NCBI GenBank assembly: GCA_903842455.1
Contig: CAIMLX010000254.1
Span: 1-64,000, forward strand
Direction: 5' to 3'
Source: an uncultured Hyphomicrobiales bacterium
Lineage (GTDB): Bacteria > Pseudomonadota > Alphaproteobacteria > Rhizobiales > Devosiaceae
Length of the DNA: 64,000 nt
Each line of letters starts with the position of its first letter. The stretch's first letter is position 1. The translations under genes and the position numbers were made by a program. Shown piece by piece: positions 17,148 to 26,544 of the stretch. Below the pieces are notes generated by a model that saw only the letters and a program-made list of their open reading frames with translations, was not told the DNA's origin and ran no database searches.

Positions 17148-17655
17148 GGAACCCGATCGCCTCACCCACCACCGGATGCGCCAGCACGCGCGTGCCGTCC
17201 GCCAGCACCAGCCGCACCCGCTGCACCGTGTGGTCGTTGTAGAGGCTCACCATGAAGTCCTCGACCTTCAACTGCCCGTACTCGGCTAGAGGCACCTCTA
17301 CCGCCTCGGTGACGAGCGTCAGTTCACCCCGTACGACGGCGAACACCTGCGTCAGCGCTGCCGAGCGCACTGCCAGCCCCGCCCGGAACGCGAGAATGTC
17401 GTCAGTCGCATCCTGCGCCGCGAACAACCGGTCCGCATAGGCATCGGCGAGCCCGCTCACGAGCATGAGCTTCCTGCCCGAGAGCGGCGCCGCCTGCGCC
17501 GCCTCCCAGGCTTCGACCAGATAGTCGAGATGCCGCCTGAGCTTAGCCGAGGTGCTTATGGAAGAACTCGAGCGTGCGCGCCGAAGCCTTCGTGCACGAA
17601 GCCTCGTGAAAACTGTCCGCCCGGTCCGAATTGCAGAAGCCGTGCGGTCCGTCAT
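17134..17655 (-). CDS. Hypothetical protein overlapping the dienelactone hydrolase gene
   Basis: I do not recognise this protein. The convincing part begins at about 17540 (AKLRRHLDYLVEAWEAAQAA) and continues to the stop; it reads as a soluble mixed alpha/beta protein with no motif. The only ATG that includes it, at 17655, would overlap the upstream hydrolase gene by 113 bases and give a low-complexity Arg/Ser-rich N-terminus, so the true start is probably elsewhere: a rare codon near 17540-17560, or the ATG at about 17470, which would truncate the helix. No good ribosome-binding site was seen. Confidence 0.5.
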   Translation of the reverse strand: MTDRTASAIRTGRTVFTRLRARRLRRARSSSSISTSAKLRRHLDYLVEAWEAAQAAPLSGRKLMLVSGLADAYADRLFAAQDATDDILAFRAGLAVRSAALTQVFAVVRGELTLVTEAVEVPLAEYGQLKVEDFMVSLYNDHTVQRVRLVLADGTRVLAHPVVGEAIGFLRSA

Positions 17656-18217
17656 AGGTGTAGATGTCGGCCGTCGGATGCTTGGCCTTCAGCGCTTCCA
17701 CCTGCTCGAGCGGGATGCCCGTGTCCTTGTCGCCGAAATGCATCTCGGTCGGCACTTTTGGCTCGAGGTCGATGTAGTTCGGCACGCCGCCGCCGTAATA
17801 GCCCGACGCCGCGCTGAGCCCCGCCCCGCGCGCTGCCGTCACCCAGGTGGCCCGCCCGCCGAAGCAGTAGCCGGTAATCCCCACCTTGCCGCCCTCCGCC
17901 GCCGCCTTGATCGCCGCGTCGATATCGAGCGGCGCGGTGTCGTGGCTGAACTTCTTCAGCAACTCCCCGATGACCTGGAACTGCGCCGGCGTGTAGTCGT
18001 CGCTCTCGTAGCCGTACTCGACCCGGTCGAACATCGCCGGCGCCACCGCCAGGTAGCCATGCTGCGCAAACCGGTCCACCACGCTGCGGATCCAGTGGTT
18101 AAGGCCCCAAACCTCCTGGATCACCACCACCCCGCCCCGCACCTTGCCCTCGGGCACCGCACGATAGGCGTTGAGTGAAAAGCCGTCCGACGCGGTCAGT
18201 TTGATCCGCTCGCCCAT
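17543..18217 (-). CDS. Dienelactone hydrolase family protein
   Basis: A 224-residue alpha/beta hydrolase with the Cys-His-Asp triad of dienelactone hydrolases: nucleophile Cys in GYCFGG, Asp in FGDKDTGIP, His in YDGPHGF. The activating Glu is in QEVWGLN near residue 36. The length fits the family (about 230). AGAGG lies six bases before the ATG. These enzymes open lactone rings in aromatic catabolism, though many members are general carboxylesterases. Its neighbours do not form a complete ring-cleavage pathway, so the substrate is open. Confidence 0.9.
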   Translation of the reverse strand: MGERIKLTASDGFSLNAYRAVPEGKVRGGVVVIQEVWGLNHWIRSVVDRFAQHGYLAVAPAMFDRVEYGYESDDYTPAQFQVIGELLKKFSHDTAPLDIDAAIKAAAEGGKVGITGYCFGGRATWVTAARGAGLSAASGYYGGGVPNYIDLEPKVPTEMHFGDKDTGIPLEQVEALKAKHPTADIYTYDGPHGFCNSDRADSFHEASCTKASARTLEFFHKHLG

Positions 18218-18356
18218 GATGAACCTCTGGTCTTGTGATTGGGGTCACTTCATCGCATTCCGACGATGCTGCCAAGCGCCAATCGCCGCTGGGGCATCGC
18301 AAATGCAGAAGCCTGCGGCCGATGCCGCGGGCTCCCTGTCATGCTCGAAGGTGCGA

Positions 18357-19565
18357 TCAGGCGTCGAAGAAGCCTGCGTCCTCTTCCTTGAGGAACGGCT
18401 TGGCCGCCTTGGCGTCGATATCGACGCCGAGGCCCGGGGCCGGCAGCAGGTCGACATGGCTGTCCTTGACGATCTGGTCGGCCGGCGGCAGGCCGGTGAC
18501 GATGTCGTTCCAGAACGGCTCGGAGGCCGAAGGATACTCGAAGGCGATGTAGTTGGCCGGCAGCGTCGCGCAGACGTTGATCAGCGCCCCGAGGCCGAGG
18601 AGGCCGTTGGCGGTGCCGTGCGGGGCCATCATGATGTTGTGCATATAGGCGTGCTCGGCCACCCACTTCAGCTCGGCGATGCCGCCGATATCGGCCGGAT
18701 CGGGACCGACGACGCGCACCGCCTGCGTCTCGATAAGTTCCTTGAAGTTGTGGCGCAGGTAGATCTGCTCGCCGGTATGGATCGGCGTCGAGGTCGAGGT
18801 GGTGAGCTCGCGATAGGCCTGCGGGTTCACCCACGGCACGTAGTCGCCGGTCAGCATGTCCTCGAGCCACATGATGTTGTAGGGCTCGACCGCCCGGGCG
18901 AACTTGATGGCGTCGTTGAGGAACCAGCCCGGACCGCAGTCGAGCGCGAGGCTCACCTCGTCGCCCAGCGCTTCCTTCATCGCGATCACGCACTCGAGCA
19001 TGTAGTTGAAGCCGCGCTCGGAGATCTGTCCCTGGTCCATGGCGCCGTGATAGCCGGCCTTCTTGCTCTTGGGACCGTAGTGGAAGTCGGGGAAGCTGTC
19101 CTTCTGGCTCGAGTGGAAGCCGAGGCCCTGCTTGACCATGAAGAACTTCTGCGGCTGCTCGGCCATCCACTTGACGTCGGCGGCAAAATCCTCCGGGCTG
19201 TCGCCGGCGCGGGCGCGGCGCACCGAGCCGTTATAGACCCGCACCTTGTCGCGCACCTTGCCGCCGAGCAGCTTGTAGGCCGGGACGCCCGCCGCCTTGC
19301 CGGCGATGTCCCACAGCGCATGCTCGATCACCGAAACCGCCGCGCCATAGGGCTTGAACGAGCCGCGCTGGCGGATCTTCATCATGCAGCGCTCGACGTC
19401 CGTCGGATCCTCGCCGATCAGTGCATCCCTGAAGTGCAGGATGAACGGCTTGAGGTAGGTCTTGGTGTATTCCACCTCGCCGATGCCGTAGAGGCCTTCG
19501 TCGGTGACGATGCGGACGATCGGGTGCTTGCCGATGACGGCAACGCGCAGGTCGGTGATTTTCAT
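18357..19565 (-). CDS. Mandelate racemase/muconate lactonizing enzyme family protein
   Basis: A 402-residue enolase-superfamily enzyme. The barrel metal ligands are the Asp in LALDCGPGW, the Glu in WLEDM and the Glu in HTGEQIY. MVKQG and MAPHGTANG supply candidate Lys and His acid/base residues. An extended loop rich in Phe/Tyr/Gly between the second and third strands enlarges the capping region, as in acid-sugar dehydratases. The 18218-18356 gap upstream of the hydrolase holds no gene. It follows the GntR/FCD gene in the same direction (57 bases), opposite to the transporter. Probably a sugar-acid dehydratase; the substrate is not readable. Confidence 0.87.
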   Translation of the reverse strand: MKITDLRVAVIGKHPIVRIVTDEGLYGIGEVEYTKTYLKPFILHFRDALIGEDPTDVERCMMKIRQRGSFKPYGAAVSVIEHALWDIAGKAAGVPAYKLLGGKVRDKVRVYNGSVRRARAGDSPEDFAADVKWMAEQPQKFFMVKQGLGFHSSQKDSFPDFHYGPKSKKAGYHGAMDQGQISERGFNYMLECVIAMKEALGDEVSLALDCGPGWFLNDAIKFARAVEPYNIMWLEDMLTGDYVPWVNPQAYRELTTSTSTPIHTGEQIYLRHNFKELIETQAVRVVGPDPADIGGIAELKWVAEHAYMHNIMMAPHGTANGLLGLGALINVCATLPANYIAFEYPSASEPFWNDIVTGLPPADQIVKDSHVDLLPAPGLGVDIDAKAAKPFLKEEDAGFFDA

Positions 19566-19622
19566 GATGCTCCCTCGGCCACGAACGGGCCTTTTCTCAA
19601 TCGAATGAAATGTGACGACGGA

Positions 19623-20333
19623 TTACTTGCGCGGACTCCGCCAGTTTCCGCTGTTCCTCTGCGCCACGCCCATCTGTTCGATGATGTGCCGCCCGGATCC
19701 CTGCACATGCGCCGCCACCACGGCGGCGGCCCTGTCGGCATCCTGTGCGCGAATGGCTTCGATCAGGTCGCGATGCTCCTTCAGCACCGAGTTGCGGCGG
19801 CTGAGCGAGGTCGGAAAGCGCCGGCTGATCGCCCGCAGGATCTCGCGGTGTTTCCACCACAGCTCCGCAGCGTGCCGGTTGTAGTGCCGGTCGTAAATGA
19901 ACTGATGGAACTTGGTGTCCAGCAATCCATGCTTCATCCGGTCTTCGAAGTTATTGGCCTCGATCTGGGCCTGGATGGCCTCGAGCTCGACGATATCGGC
20001 AGCGTTGGCGATCGATACGAACCAGCGGGTCAGCGCCGGCTCGACCAGCACCTCGATTTCGATGATGTCGCGCACGAAACTTTCGTCAATGGGCATCACC
20101 CGCGCGCCGCGGTTGGGCTCCATCACCACGAAACCCTCGCCGCGCAGCTGCTGCAGCGCCTCGCGCACCGGGTTGGTGGAAGTTTCGTAGCGCTCCGCCA
20201 GCTCGGCGACCTTCAGCCGCTCGTTGGGGTTCAGCCGGCCGGAGATGATGTCCTCTCGGATGAGCTCATATACCGACGGGGCCTGTTCGACCCCATCCAG
20301 CACCTGTATCTCGCTTGCGGCTTCCTCTCCCAT
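19623..20333 (-). CDS. GntR family transcriptional regulator, FCD domain
   Basis: A 236-residue regulator: N-terminal winged helix (LAERYETSTNPVREALQQLRGEG, about residues 40-62) and an all-helical FCD domain with the His/Asp ligand set (TKFHQFIYDRHYN, KEHRDLIEAI, AAHVQGSGRHI). The open frame continues to 20501, but the ATG at 20333 gives the normal family length. FCD regulators commonly sense hexuronates, sugar acids or other carboxylates, which fits the divergent transporter and dehydratase genes. It probably represses the transporter promoter at about 20428. Confidence 0.88.
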   Translation of the reverse strand: MGEEAASEIQVLDGVEQAPSVYELIREDIISGRLNPNERLKVAELAERYETSTNPVREALQQLRGEGFVVMEPNRGARVMPIDESFVRDIIEIEVLVEPALTRWFVSIANAADIVELEAIQAQIEANNFEDRMKHGLLDTKFHQFIYDRHYNRHAAELWWKHREILRAISRRFPTSLSRRNSVLKEHRDLIEAIRAQDADRAAAVVAAHVQGSGRHIIEQMGVAQRNSGNWRSPRK

Positions 20334-20427
20334 AAGGTGATTTATGCATCTTTTTGGGGCAAGCCAATCCCCCTTCGGGCATCTTCTGCACGCGAAAGTG
20401 CAAAAAGAATGTACGATCCAAGTCGTG

Positions 20428-20455
20428 TTGACACAGCATTCATTGTCTGTAGTGT
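20428..20455 (+). promoter_or_regulatory. Candidate sigma-70 promoter of the sugar-acid transporter operon
   Basis: TTGACA at 20428-20433, a 16-base spacer, then TAGTGT at 20450-20455. A GACAC...GTGTC symmetry spans the same bases and a GCAC-N6-GTGC element lies about 40 bases upstream, so a GntR-type operator may overlap it. The -10 is weak. Confidence 0.4.
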
Positions 20456-20579
20456 CGGTGATCAACGGTAGAAGCCGGGAGCCAGATGGCATTCCGGACA
20501 CCGCCGGTTGTCAGCGTTGAGCTGCGGGAGCGCGTTTCCGGGCGTACCGGATGAACGCACAATATTGGAGGATTTCTCG

Positions 20580-22088
20580 ATGACCGATTTCGATCGGCAT
20601 GCAGGCGTCGGCCGCCCGGTCGCGCGCCAGGTTTTCAGATTCACCGTCGCCGTCGGCCTTGCCGCGTCGCTGATGAGCGGCACCGTCTTTGCCCAGTCCG
20701 TCGACCTTTCGCAGTGGTCGCCGGAATACGTGAAATCGATCGCCGGTTCGACCACCTACGACACCGCCAAGGATTGCGGCGCCGTCGTGCCGAACGACTA
20801 CGCCGGCAGGGTCAGCTATTGGTATACCGGCCCCTTCGAGGCCGATCCGGAAATCTCGCACAGGCAGGACGCGGCGTTCTGGGAGGCCTTCAAGGTCGCC
20901 TACCCGAACATCCAAACCGACGTGCAGTCGATCACCTACAACGAACTGCTCGACAAGTTCCGTACCGCGCTGCTCGGCAATGCGGCCCCGATGGTCGTTC
21001 GCCTGCAGATCCTCGGCGGTGTCGAGTTCGCGGCCAAGGGCTACCTCAACCCGCTCAAGCCCGAAGACGTGGGCTATTCGAGCGCCGACTTCTGGCCGGG
21101 CGCACTGAAGTCGGTCACCTATGAAGGTGTCGGCTACGGCATCCCGACCAACAACGAGACCATGGCGCTAATCTGGAACGCCAAGATCTTTGCCGATGCC
21201 GGCCTCGACCCCGAAAGCCCGCCGGCCACCTGGGACGATCTTGTGATCTACTCCAAGACCATCCACGACAAGCTCGGCATCGCCGGCTATGGCCTTGTCG
21301 CCAAGCAGAATGCCGGCAACACGCCGTTCCGCTTCATGCCGCAGCTGTGGGCATATGGTGGTGGCGCCCTCGATGAGGCCGCACCGACCCCGGGCTACAA
21401 GGAAGTGTGGATCAACAACGAGGGATCCAAGGCCGCCCTGCAGGCCGCCGTGGACATGTATGTCCGCGACAAATCGGTCCCGGTCTCGGCCCTGACCAAC
21501 ACCCAGGCCGAAAACCAGGGTCCGTTCATCGCTGGCGAGTTGGCCATGGTGATCGCGCACCCCTCCGAATATGCTCGCATGAACGACCTGGCCAGCAAGG
21601 CAACCGGCGCCGACAAGGAAAAGGCCGATGCCGTGGTCGCCAACATGCGCTACGGCCTGATGCCGACCGGACCCGACGGAAAGCGTGCCGTGGTGTTTGG
21701 CGGCTCCAACATCCACATGGTCAAGTCTGACTTTGTCGAGGGCGGCCAGGTCGACGAGCAGGCTGTCAAGGCGCTGATCTGCATGTGGACCAGCCCCGAA
21801 TGGTCGGTCAAGCTCAACTGGGCCAGTTCCAACCCTGGCCACCTCGGTGGCTTCCGGACCGAATGGATGAAGGAACGCCTCGAACAGACCCGTTTCCTCG
21901 ACATCACCACTTCGATGCTGCCCAACGGCATCCCGTTCCCGGTGATCCCGGAGGCCCCGGAAATCATGAACATCATCATTCCGGACATGCTGCAGAACGC
22001 CCTCACCGAAACCATGACCGTCGATCAGGCGGTCGAGGATGCGGCCATGAAGGTGCAGGCCATCATCGACGGCAGCGGCGGCATCTGA
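20580..22088 (+). CDS. Carbohydrate ABC transporter substrate-binding protein
   Basis: A 502-residue extracellular binding protein of the MalE/UgpB class. The start ATG at 20580 has GGAGG eight bases upstream; the frame is open 72 bases further, but without such support. Residues 1-38 form a signal peptide with a long positively charged n-region, a hydrophobic core (FTVAVGLAASLMSGTVF) and a cleavage site after FAQ. The mature part includes YNELLDKFRTAL, YGIPTNNETMALIWNAKIF and GELAMVIAHPSEYAR, typical of sugar binders. It leads a complete transporter (two permeases, one ATPase). Confidence 0.9.
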   Translation: MTDFDRHAGVGRPVARQVFRFTVAVGLAASLMSGTVFAQSVDLSQWSPEYVKSIAGSTTYDTAKDCGAVVPNDYAGRVSYWYTGPFEADPEISHRQDAAFWEAFKVAYPNIQTDVQSITYNELLDKFRTALLGNAAPMVVRLQILGGVEFAAKGYLNPLKPEDVGYSSADFWPGALKSVTYEGVGYGIPTNNETMALIWNAKIFADAGLDPESPPATWDDLVIYSKTIHDKLGIAGYGLVAKQNAGNTPFRFMPQLWAYGGGALDEAAPTPGYKEVWINNEGSKAALQAAVDMYVRDKSVPVSALTNTQAENQGPFIAGELAMVIAHPSEYARMNDLASKATGADKEKADAVVANMRYGLMPTGPDGKRAVVFGGSNIHMVKSDFVEGGQVDEQAVKALICMWTSPEWSVKLNWASSNPGHLGGFRTEWMKERLEQTRFLDITTSMLPNGIPFPVIPEAPEIMNIIIPDMLQNALTETMTVDQAVEDAAMKVQAIIDGSGGI

Positions 22089-22164
22089 TCGCCTCGCCAG
22101 AGCCAATCCGACCGGCGGCCTGCGCCGCCGGTCTTTCCATCTTCATAGAACAGGGTCTGCCAGC

Positions 22165-23127
22165 GTGAGCACCGGCCAAGCCATCTTCCGGGACGTACCC
22201 GATCCCCCGGCACCCAAGCGACCCAGCCTTGGCAGCCGCCTCGTCAAGAGTCGGACCGACTATCTGTATGTCGCGCCGGCCATCCTGGTGATGCTCGTCG
22301 TCATCGCCTACCCGATCTACTACACCATCGAGCTGAGCTTCTTTAACACCCCGGCCAGCCTGGCGCTGAGCGAGAAGCAGTTCAACGGGCTCGACAACTA
22401 CGTCACCATCCTCACCAGCTCGATCTTCTGGAAGGTCACCTGGCAGACCATCATCTGGACGGTGGTGTCCACTTTGTTCGCCTTCCTGCTCGGGCTTGGC
22501 GCAGCGCTGGCGCTGCATCGTGAGTTCGCCGGGCGCGCCCTGCTGCGCGGATTGCTGCTGATCCCGTGGGTGGTGAGCGCGGTCGCCGCCTCCTATGTGT
22601 GGAAGTGGCTCTATCACTCCGATTTCGGTGCCATCGGTGCGCTGATGGTGCAGCTGGGCGTCACCGACCAGCCGATCAACTTCCTCGATAACACCACCAC
22701 CTCGCTCTACTCGCTGATCGTCGTGAACGTGTGGAAGGAATTCTCCTTCGCCATGATCATGCTGATGGCCGGCCTGCAGACGGTACCCGACACCCTGCTG
22801 CGCGCCGCGCAGGTCGATGGCGCGAGCCCCTGGCAGCGCTTCTGGCACGTCACCTGGCCGCACCTGTCGAGCGTGTCGACGGTGACGGTGCTGCTGCTCG
22901 TGGTGCAGAACTTCAATTCCTTCATCATCCCCTTCATCATGACGGGCGGCGGCCCGGTCGGCTCGACCCAGATCTGGATCACCCACATCTACGAGCTCGC
23001 CTTCCTCCGCCAGCGCTGGGGCGTGGGCGCTGCCTACGCGGTGCTGCTCTTCATCATCATGATGACCCTGGGCTACTTCTACGTCCGCGCCCTGACCCGC
23101 GGCGACGACCAGAGGGCCGGCGCATGA
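22165..23127 (+). CDS. Carbohydrate ABC transporter permease (MalF/UgpA-like)
   Basis: A 320-residue inner-membrane permease with six main hydrophobic segments, beginning with YVAPAILVMLVVIAYPIYYT near residue 35. The EAA loop is AAQVDGASPWQRFWHVTWPHL, which contacts the ATPase. The N-terminal 30 residues are cytoplasmic and Pro-rich. Its stop overlaps the next permease start by four bases. It partners with the products of 20580, 23124 and 24005. Confidence 0.92.
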   Translation: MSTGQAIFRDVPDPPAPKRPSLGSRLVKSRTDYLYVAPAILVMLVVIAYPIYYTIELSFFNTPASLALSEKQFNGLDNYVTILTSSIFWKVTWQTIIWTVVSTLFAFLLGLGAALALHREFAGRALLRGLLLIPWVVSAVAASYVWKWLYHSDFGAIGALMVQLGVTDQPINFLDNTTTSLYSLIVVNVWKEFSFAMIMLMAGLQTVPDTLLRAAQVDGASPWQRFWHVTWPHLSSVSTVTVLLLVVQNFNSFIIPFIMTGGGPVGSTQIWITHIYELAFLRQRWGVGAAYAVLLFIIMMTLGYFYVRALTRGDDQRAGA

Positions 23128-23990
23128 GTTCGATCACCGAATACCGCTCCGGCGGCATGGGTTGGCGGTGGGCCGGGCGCATTTTCCTGGTGTTCCTGCT
23201 CGGCTTCACCATCATGCCGATGGCGTGGATGCTGATCACCTCGCTGAAGACCGGCTTTGCTGCCATGCAGTACCCGCCGCAGTGGTGGCCTACCGAGCCG
23301 ACACTCGACAACTACTGGCGCCTGCTCGATCCTTCGGGCAGCGTCGGACAGGACTTCCTGCGCTACTTCTGGAACTCGATGTGGGTTTCGGTCGTCACCA
23401 CCGTGCTCGCGGTGGCTGTCGCGGTACCGGCGGCCTACGCCTTCTCGCGCTTCCGCTTCCCCGGCCGCACGTTCCTGTTCTTCGCCGTGCTGCTGCGCAA
23501 CATGTTCCCGGCCGTGGTGTTCCTCGTGCCGCTGTTCATCCTGATGCGCGTGCTGGGGCTGGTGAACACGCACGGCTCGCTGATCCTGACCTACCTCACC
23601 TTCGGCCTGCCGCTCGCCATCTGGCTGCTCAAGGGCTTTTACGACAACATCCCGATCCAGCTCGAGCAGGCGGCCCGCATCGATGGCGCCACCCGCTTCC
23701 AGGCGTTCTTCCTCATCGTGATGCCGCTCTCGACCCCCGGCATCATCGCCACCTCGATCTACAGCTTCATCGGCGCGTGGAACGAGTACATCTACGCCTA
23801 CACCTTCCTCACCCGGCACGATCAGATGACCCTGCCGGTGGGTATCCAGCGCTTCTTCTCGGAGAACGCCACCGATTGGCCGGGCCTGATGGCAGCCACT
23901 TTCCTGATGAGCATACCCGTCGTGGTGCTGTTCCTCGTCCTGCAACGCTACTTCGTGCGCGCCCTGACTGAGGGCGCCGTGAAGCACTAA
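23124..23990 (+). CDS. Carbohydrate ABC transporter permease (MalG/UgpE-like)
   Basis: A 288-residue permease starting in the ATGA overlap. Hydrophobic segments include IFLVFLLGFTIMPMAWMLI, VVTTVLAVAVAVPAAYAFS and a final IPVVVLFLVLQRYFV. The EAA loop QAARIDGATRFQAFFLIVMPL is present near residue 190. The preceding plus-strand frame back to 22731 is a shadow of the first permease. The YFVRALTEGAVK tail is the usual MalG-type ending. Confidence 0.92.
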   Translation: MSSITEYRSGGMGWRWAGRIFLVFLLGFTIMPMAWMLITSLKTGFAAMQYPPQWWPTEPTLDNYWRLLDPSGSVGQDFLRYFWNSMWVSVVTTVLAVAVAVPAAYAFSRFRFPGRTFLFFAVLLRNMFPAVVFLVPLFILMRVLGLVNTHGSLILTYLTFGLPLAIWLLKGFYDNIPIQLEQAARIDGATRFQAFFLIVMPLSTPGIIATSIYSFIGAWNEYIYAYTFLTRHDQMTLPVGIQRFFSENATDWPGLMAATFLMSIPVVVLFLVLQRYFVRALTEGAVKH

Positions 23991-24004
23991 CCCCGGGAAC
24001 CGTT

Positions 24005-25099
24005 ATGGCTCAGGTTGTTCTCAAAGACGTGGTCAAGAACTACGGTCCGGTCTACGCGGTGAACCGCGTATCCCTCACCGTCGAGGACGGCGAGTTCGTC
24101 GCCCTCGTCGGTCCCTCCGGCTGCGGCAAAACCACCACGCTGAATCTCGTCGCCGGCCTCATCTCGATGTCCGGCGGCGCGGTCACCATCGGCGATCGCG
24201 ACGTCACCAATCTCGATCCGAAGGACAGGGACATCGCCATGGTGTTCCAGAACTACGCGCTCTATCCGCAGAAGTCGGTCTACAAGAACCTCGCCTTCCC
24301 CCTGCAGATGCGAAAGCTGCCCAAGGAAGAGATCGACAAGAAGGTCCGCGACGCCGCCAAGACGCTGGACATCACCCACCTGCTCGAGCGCAAGCCGCGC
24401 GAGTTGTCGGGTGGCCAGCAGCAGCGCGTCGCCCTGGGCCGTGCCCTGGTGCGCGAGCCGCGGGTCTTCCTCATGGACGAACCGCTGTCCAACCTCGATG
24501 CCAAGCTGCGCGTGCAGATGCGGTCCGAGATCAAGCGTTTCCACCAGGATCTGGGCGCCACCATCATCTACGTGACGCACGACCAGCTCGAGGCCGTCAC
24601 CATGAGCGACAAGATGGCGGTGATGAACGGCGGCTTTCTGCAGCAATACGACAGCCCCGCCAACGTCTTCGCCAACCCGATCAACATGTTCGTCGCCAGC
24701 TTCGTCGGTTCGCCCGCCATGAGCCTGGTGCCGCTGACCGCCGTGTCGAAGGGCACCCAGGTCGTGCTCACCAGCCCTGAAGGCTGGGAGATGCCGCTGT
24801 CCGATGCCAATGGCAGGAAGGCGCTGTCGGCGACCTCGAACAAGGTCGTCCTTGGCGGCCGGCACTCCACCATCAAGGTGCACAAGGTCCAGGTGCCCGG
24901 CGCCGTTCCCGGCAAGGTCTACACCGTCGAGCCCACCGGCGACGTCACCTTCGCCCAGGTCTTCGTTTCGGGGGCCACGGTCAACGTCAGCGTGCCGCCG
25001 GGCTTCGCGCTTCGGCCGGACGAACCCGTCTTCCTCGAGTTCGACCAGGACCGCATGCACCTGTTCGACGGCGAAACCGAGATGGCGCTGCGGCTCTAG
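24005..25099 (+). CDS. Carbohydrate ABC transporter ATP-binding protein (UgpC/MalK-like)
   Basis: A 364-residue ATPase of the CUT1 class. Walker [10 protein letters not shown] is near residue 38, the Q-loop [13 protein letters not shown] follows, then signature LSGGQQQRV, Walker [13 protein letters not shown] and H-loop [10 protein letters not shown]-terminal regulatory (TOBE/OB) half of about 120 residues is present, as in MalK. It lies 14 bases after the permease. ATPases of this class can energise several transporters, which matters because the importer at 34-38 kb lacks one. Confidence 0.93.
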   Translation: MAQVVLKDVVKNYGPVYAVNRVSLTVEDGEFVALVGPSGCGKTTTLNLVAGLISMSGGAVTIGDRDVTNLDPKDRDIAMVFQNYALYPQKSVYKNLAFPLQMRKLPKEEIDKKVRDAAKTLDITHLLERKPRELSGGQQQRVALGRALVREPRVFLMDEPLSNLDAKLRVQMRSEIKRFHQDLGATIIYVTHDQLEAVTMSDKMAVMNGGFLQQYDSPANVFANPINMFVASFVGSPAMSLVPLTAVSKGTQVVLTSPEGWEMPLSDANGRKALSATSNKVVLGGRHSTIKVHKVQVPGAVPGKVYTVEPTGDVTFAQVFVSGATVNVSVPPGFALRPDEPVFLEFDQDRMHLFDGETEMALRL

Positions 25100-25172
25100 C
25101 CCCCGTTACCCACCTTCCCTTTTGCGGCCCGCATCCTTGTGCGGGCCGTTCCTCAACCCGGACTTCGATGAC

Positions 25173-26522
25173 ATGACCAGCGCCGACACCGCCCTCAACC
25201 ACGTCAACACGAGCTCGCGCCCCTCCGACCTGCGGATCACCGACATCCGCGTCGCCGAGATCACCGGCGCGCCGTTCCGCTCGGCGCTGCTGAAGATCTA
25301 CACCAACCAGGGGCTCGTCGGCTTCGGCGAAGTCCGCGACGGCGCCAGCGCCACCTACGCGCTGATGCTGAAGTCCCGCCTGCTCGGCGAAAACCCCTGC
25401 GACATCGACCGGCTGTTCCGCCGCATCAAGCAGTTCGGCGGCCACGGCCGCCAGGGCGGCGGCGTGTCGGCCATCGAGATCGCGCTGTGGGATCTCGCCG
25501 GCAAGGCCTACGGCATGCCGATCTACCAGATGCTGGGCGGCAAGTTCCGCGACAAGGTCCGCGTCTACTGCGACACCGACGCCGATCGTCCGAGCGGCAT
25601 CGAGATGGGCAAGCGCCTGAAGCAGCGCATGGACATGGGCTTCACCTTCCTGAAGATGGACCTTGGCCTGATGGAGATCGCCCATATTCCGGGCGCCGTC
25701 GTCGGCCCGGCCGGTGTGCTCGATGGCTTCAAGCAGCATGCCGGCGGCCTCCTCGCCACCAACGATGCCGAGCGCAAGGCGCGCAACATGGTCTATGACG
25801 CGCAGAACGTCATGCACCCGTTCACCGGCCTGCACTTTTCCGAAAAAGGCCTCGACCTGCTCGAGCAGTACATCGCCGAAGTCCGCGAGGTCATCGGCCC
25901 CGATATTCCGCTCGCCATCGACCATCTCGGTCACATTTCGATGTCGGACGGCATCCGCCTCGCCCAGCGTATCGAGAAATACACCCCGGCCTGGCTCGAG
26001 GACGTGATCCCGTGGCAGCATACCGAGGGCTATCGCCGCCTGCAGGAAGCCACCGCCGTGCCGATCTGCACCGGCGAGGACATCTACCTCAAGGAAGGCT
26101 TCGAGCCGCTGTTCAAGGCCGGTATCTCGGTCATCCACCCCGACCTGCTGACTACCGGTGGCATCCTCGAGACCAAGAAGATCGGCGACCGCGCGCAGGA
26201 CTACGGCATCTCGATGGCCATCCACATGGCAGAGAGCCCGATCGCTGCCATCGCCGCCGCGCACGTCGCGACCGCCACCGAGAACTTCATGGCGCTCGAG
26301 TATCACTCGGTCGAAGTACCGTGGTGGGACGACATCCAGATCGGCCTGCCCAAGCCCATCGTCAAGGACGGCTTCATCACGCTGACCGACAAGCCGGGCC
26401 TCGGCATCGACGACCTCAACGACGAGTTGCTGATGCAGCACCTGCAGCCGGGCGTCACCGGCATCTGGCAGGACACGAGCCGCTGGGACAACGACCATTC
26501 CTGGGACCGCACCTGGTCCTGA
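25173..26522 (+). CDS. Mandelate racemase/muconate lactonizing enzyme family protein
   Basis: A 449-residue enolase-superfamily enzyme, longer than most members. The metal ligands are the Asp in LAIDHLGH, the Glu in WLEDVI and the Glu in CTGEDIY; FLKMDLG supplies a Lys-x-Asp on the second strand, and MAIHMAESP a candidate His. A roughly 45-residue insertion after that strand, covering [20 protein letters not shown], probably covers the active site. The start ATG at 25173 is the first in frame after the ATPase gene. First of three tandem plus-strand dehydratase-type genes downstream of the transporter, so probably a sugar-acid dehydratase. Confidence 0.87.
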   Translation: MTSADTALNHVNTSSRPSDLRITDIRVAEITGAPFRSALLKIYTNQGLVGFGEVRDGASATYALMLKSRLLGENPCDIDRLFRRIKQFGGHGRQGGGVSAIEIALWDLAGKAYGMPIYQMLGGKFRDKVRVYCDTDADRPSGIEMGKRLKQRMDMGFTFLKMDLGLMEIAHIPGAVVGPAGVLDGFKQHAGGLLATNDAERKARNMVYDAQNVMHPFTGLHFSEKGLDLLEQYIAEVREVIGPDIPLAIDHLGHISMSDGIRLAQRIEKYTPAWLEDVIPWQHTEGYRRLQEATAVPICTGEDIYLKEGFEPLFKAGISVIHPDLLTTGGILETKKIGDRAQDYGISMAIHMAESPIAAIAAAHVATATENFMALEYHSVEVPWWDDIQIGLPKPIVKDGFITLTDKPGLGIDDLNDELLMQHLQPGVTGIWQDTSRWDNDHSWDRTWS

Positions 26523-26544
26523 TCGAAACGCCGAGCGTCATCAA

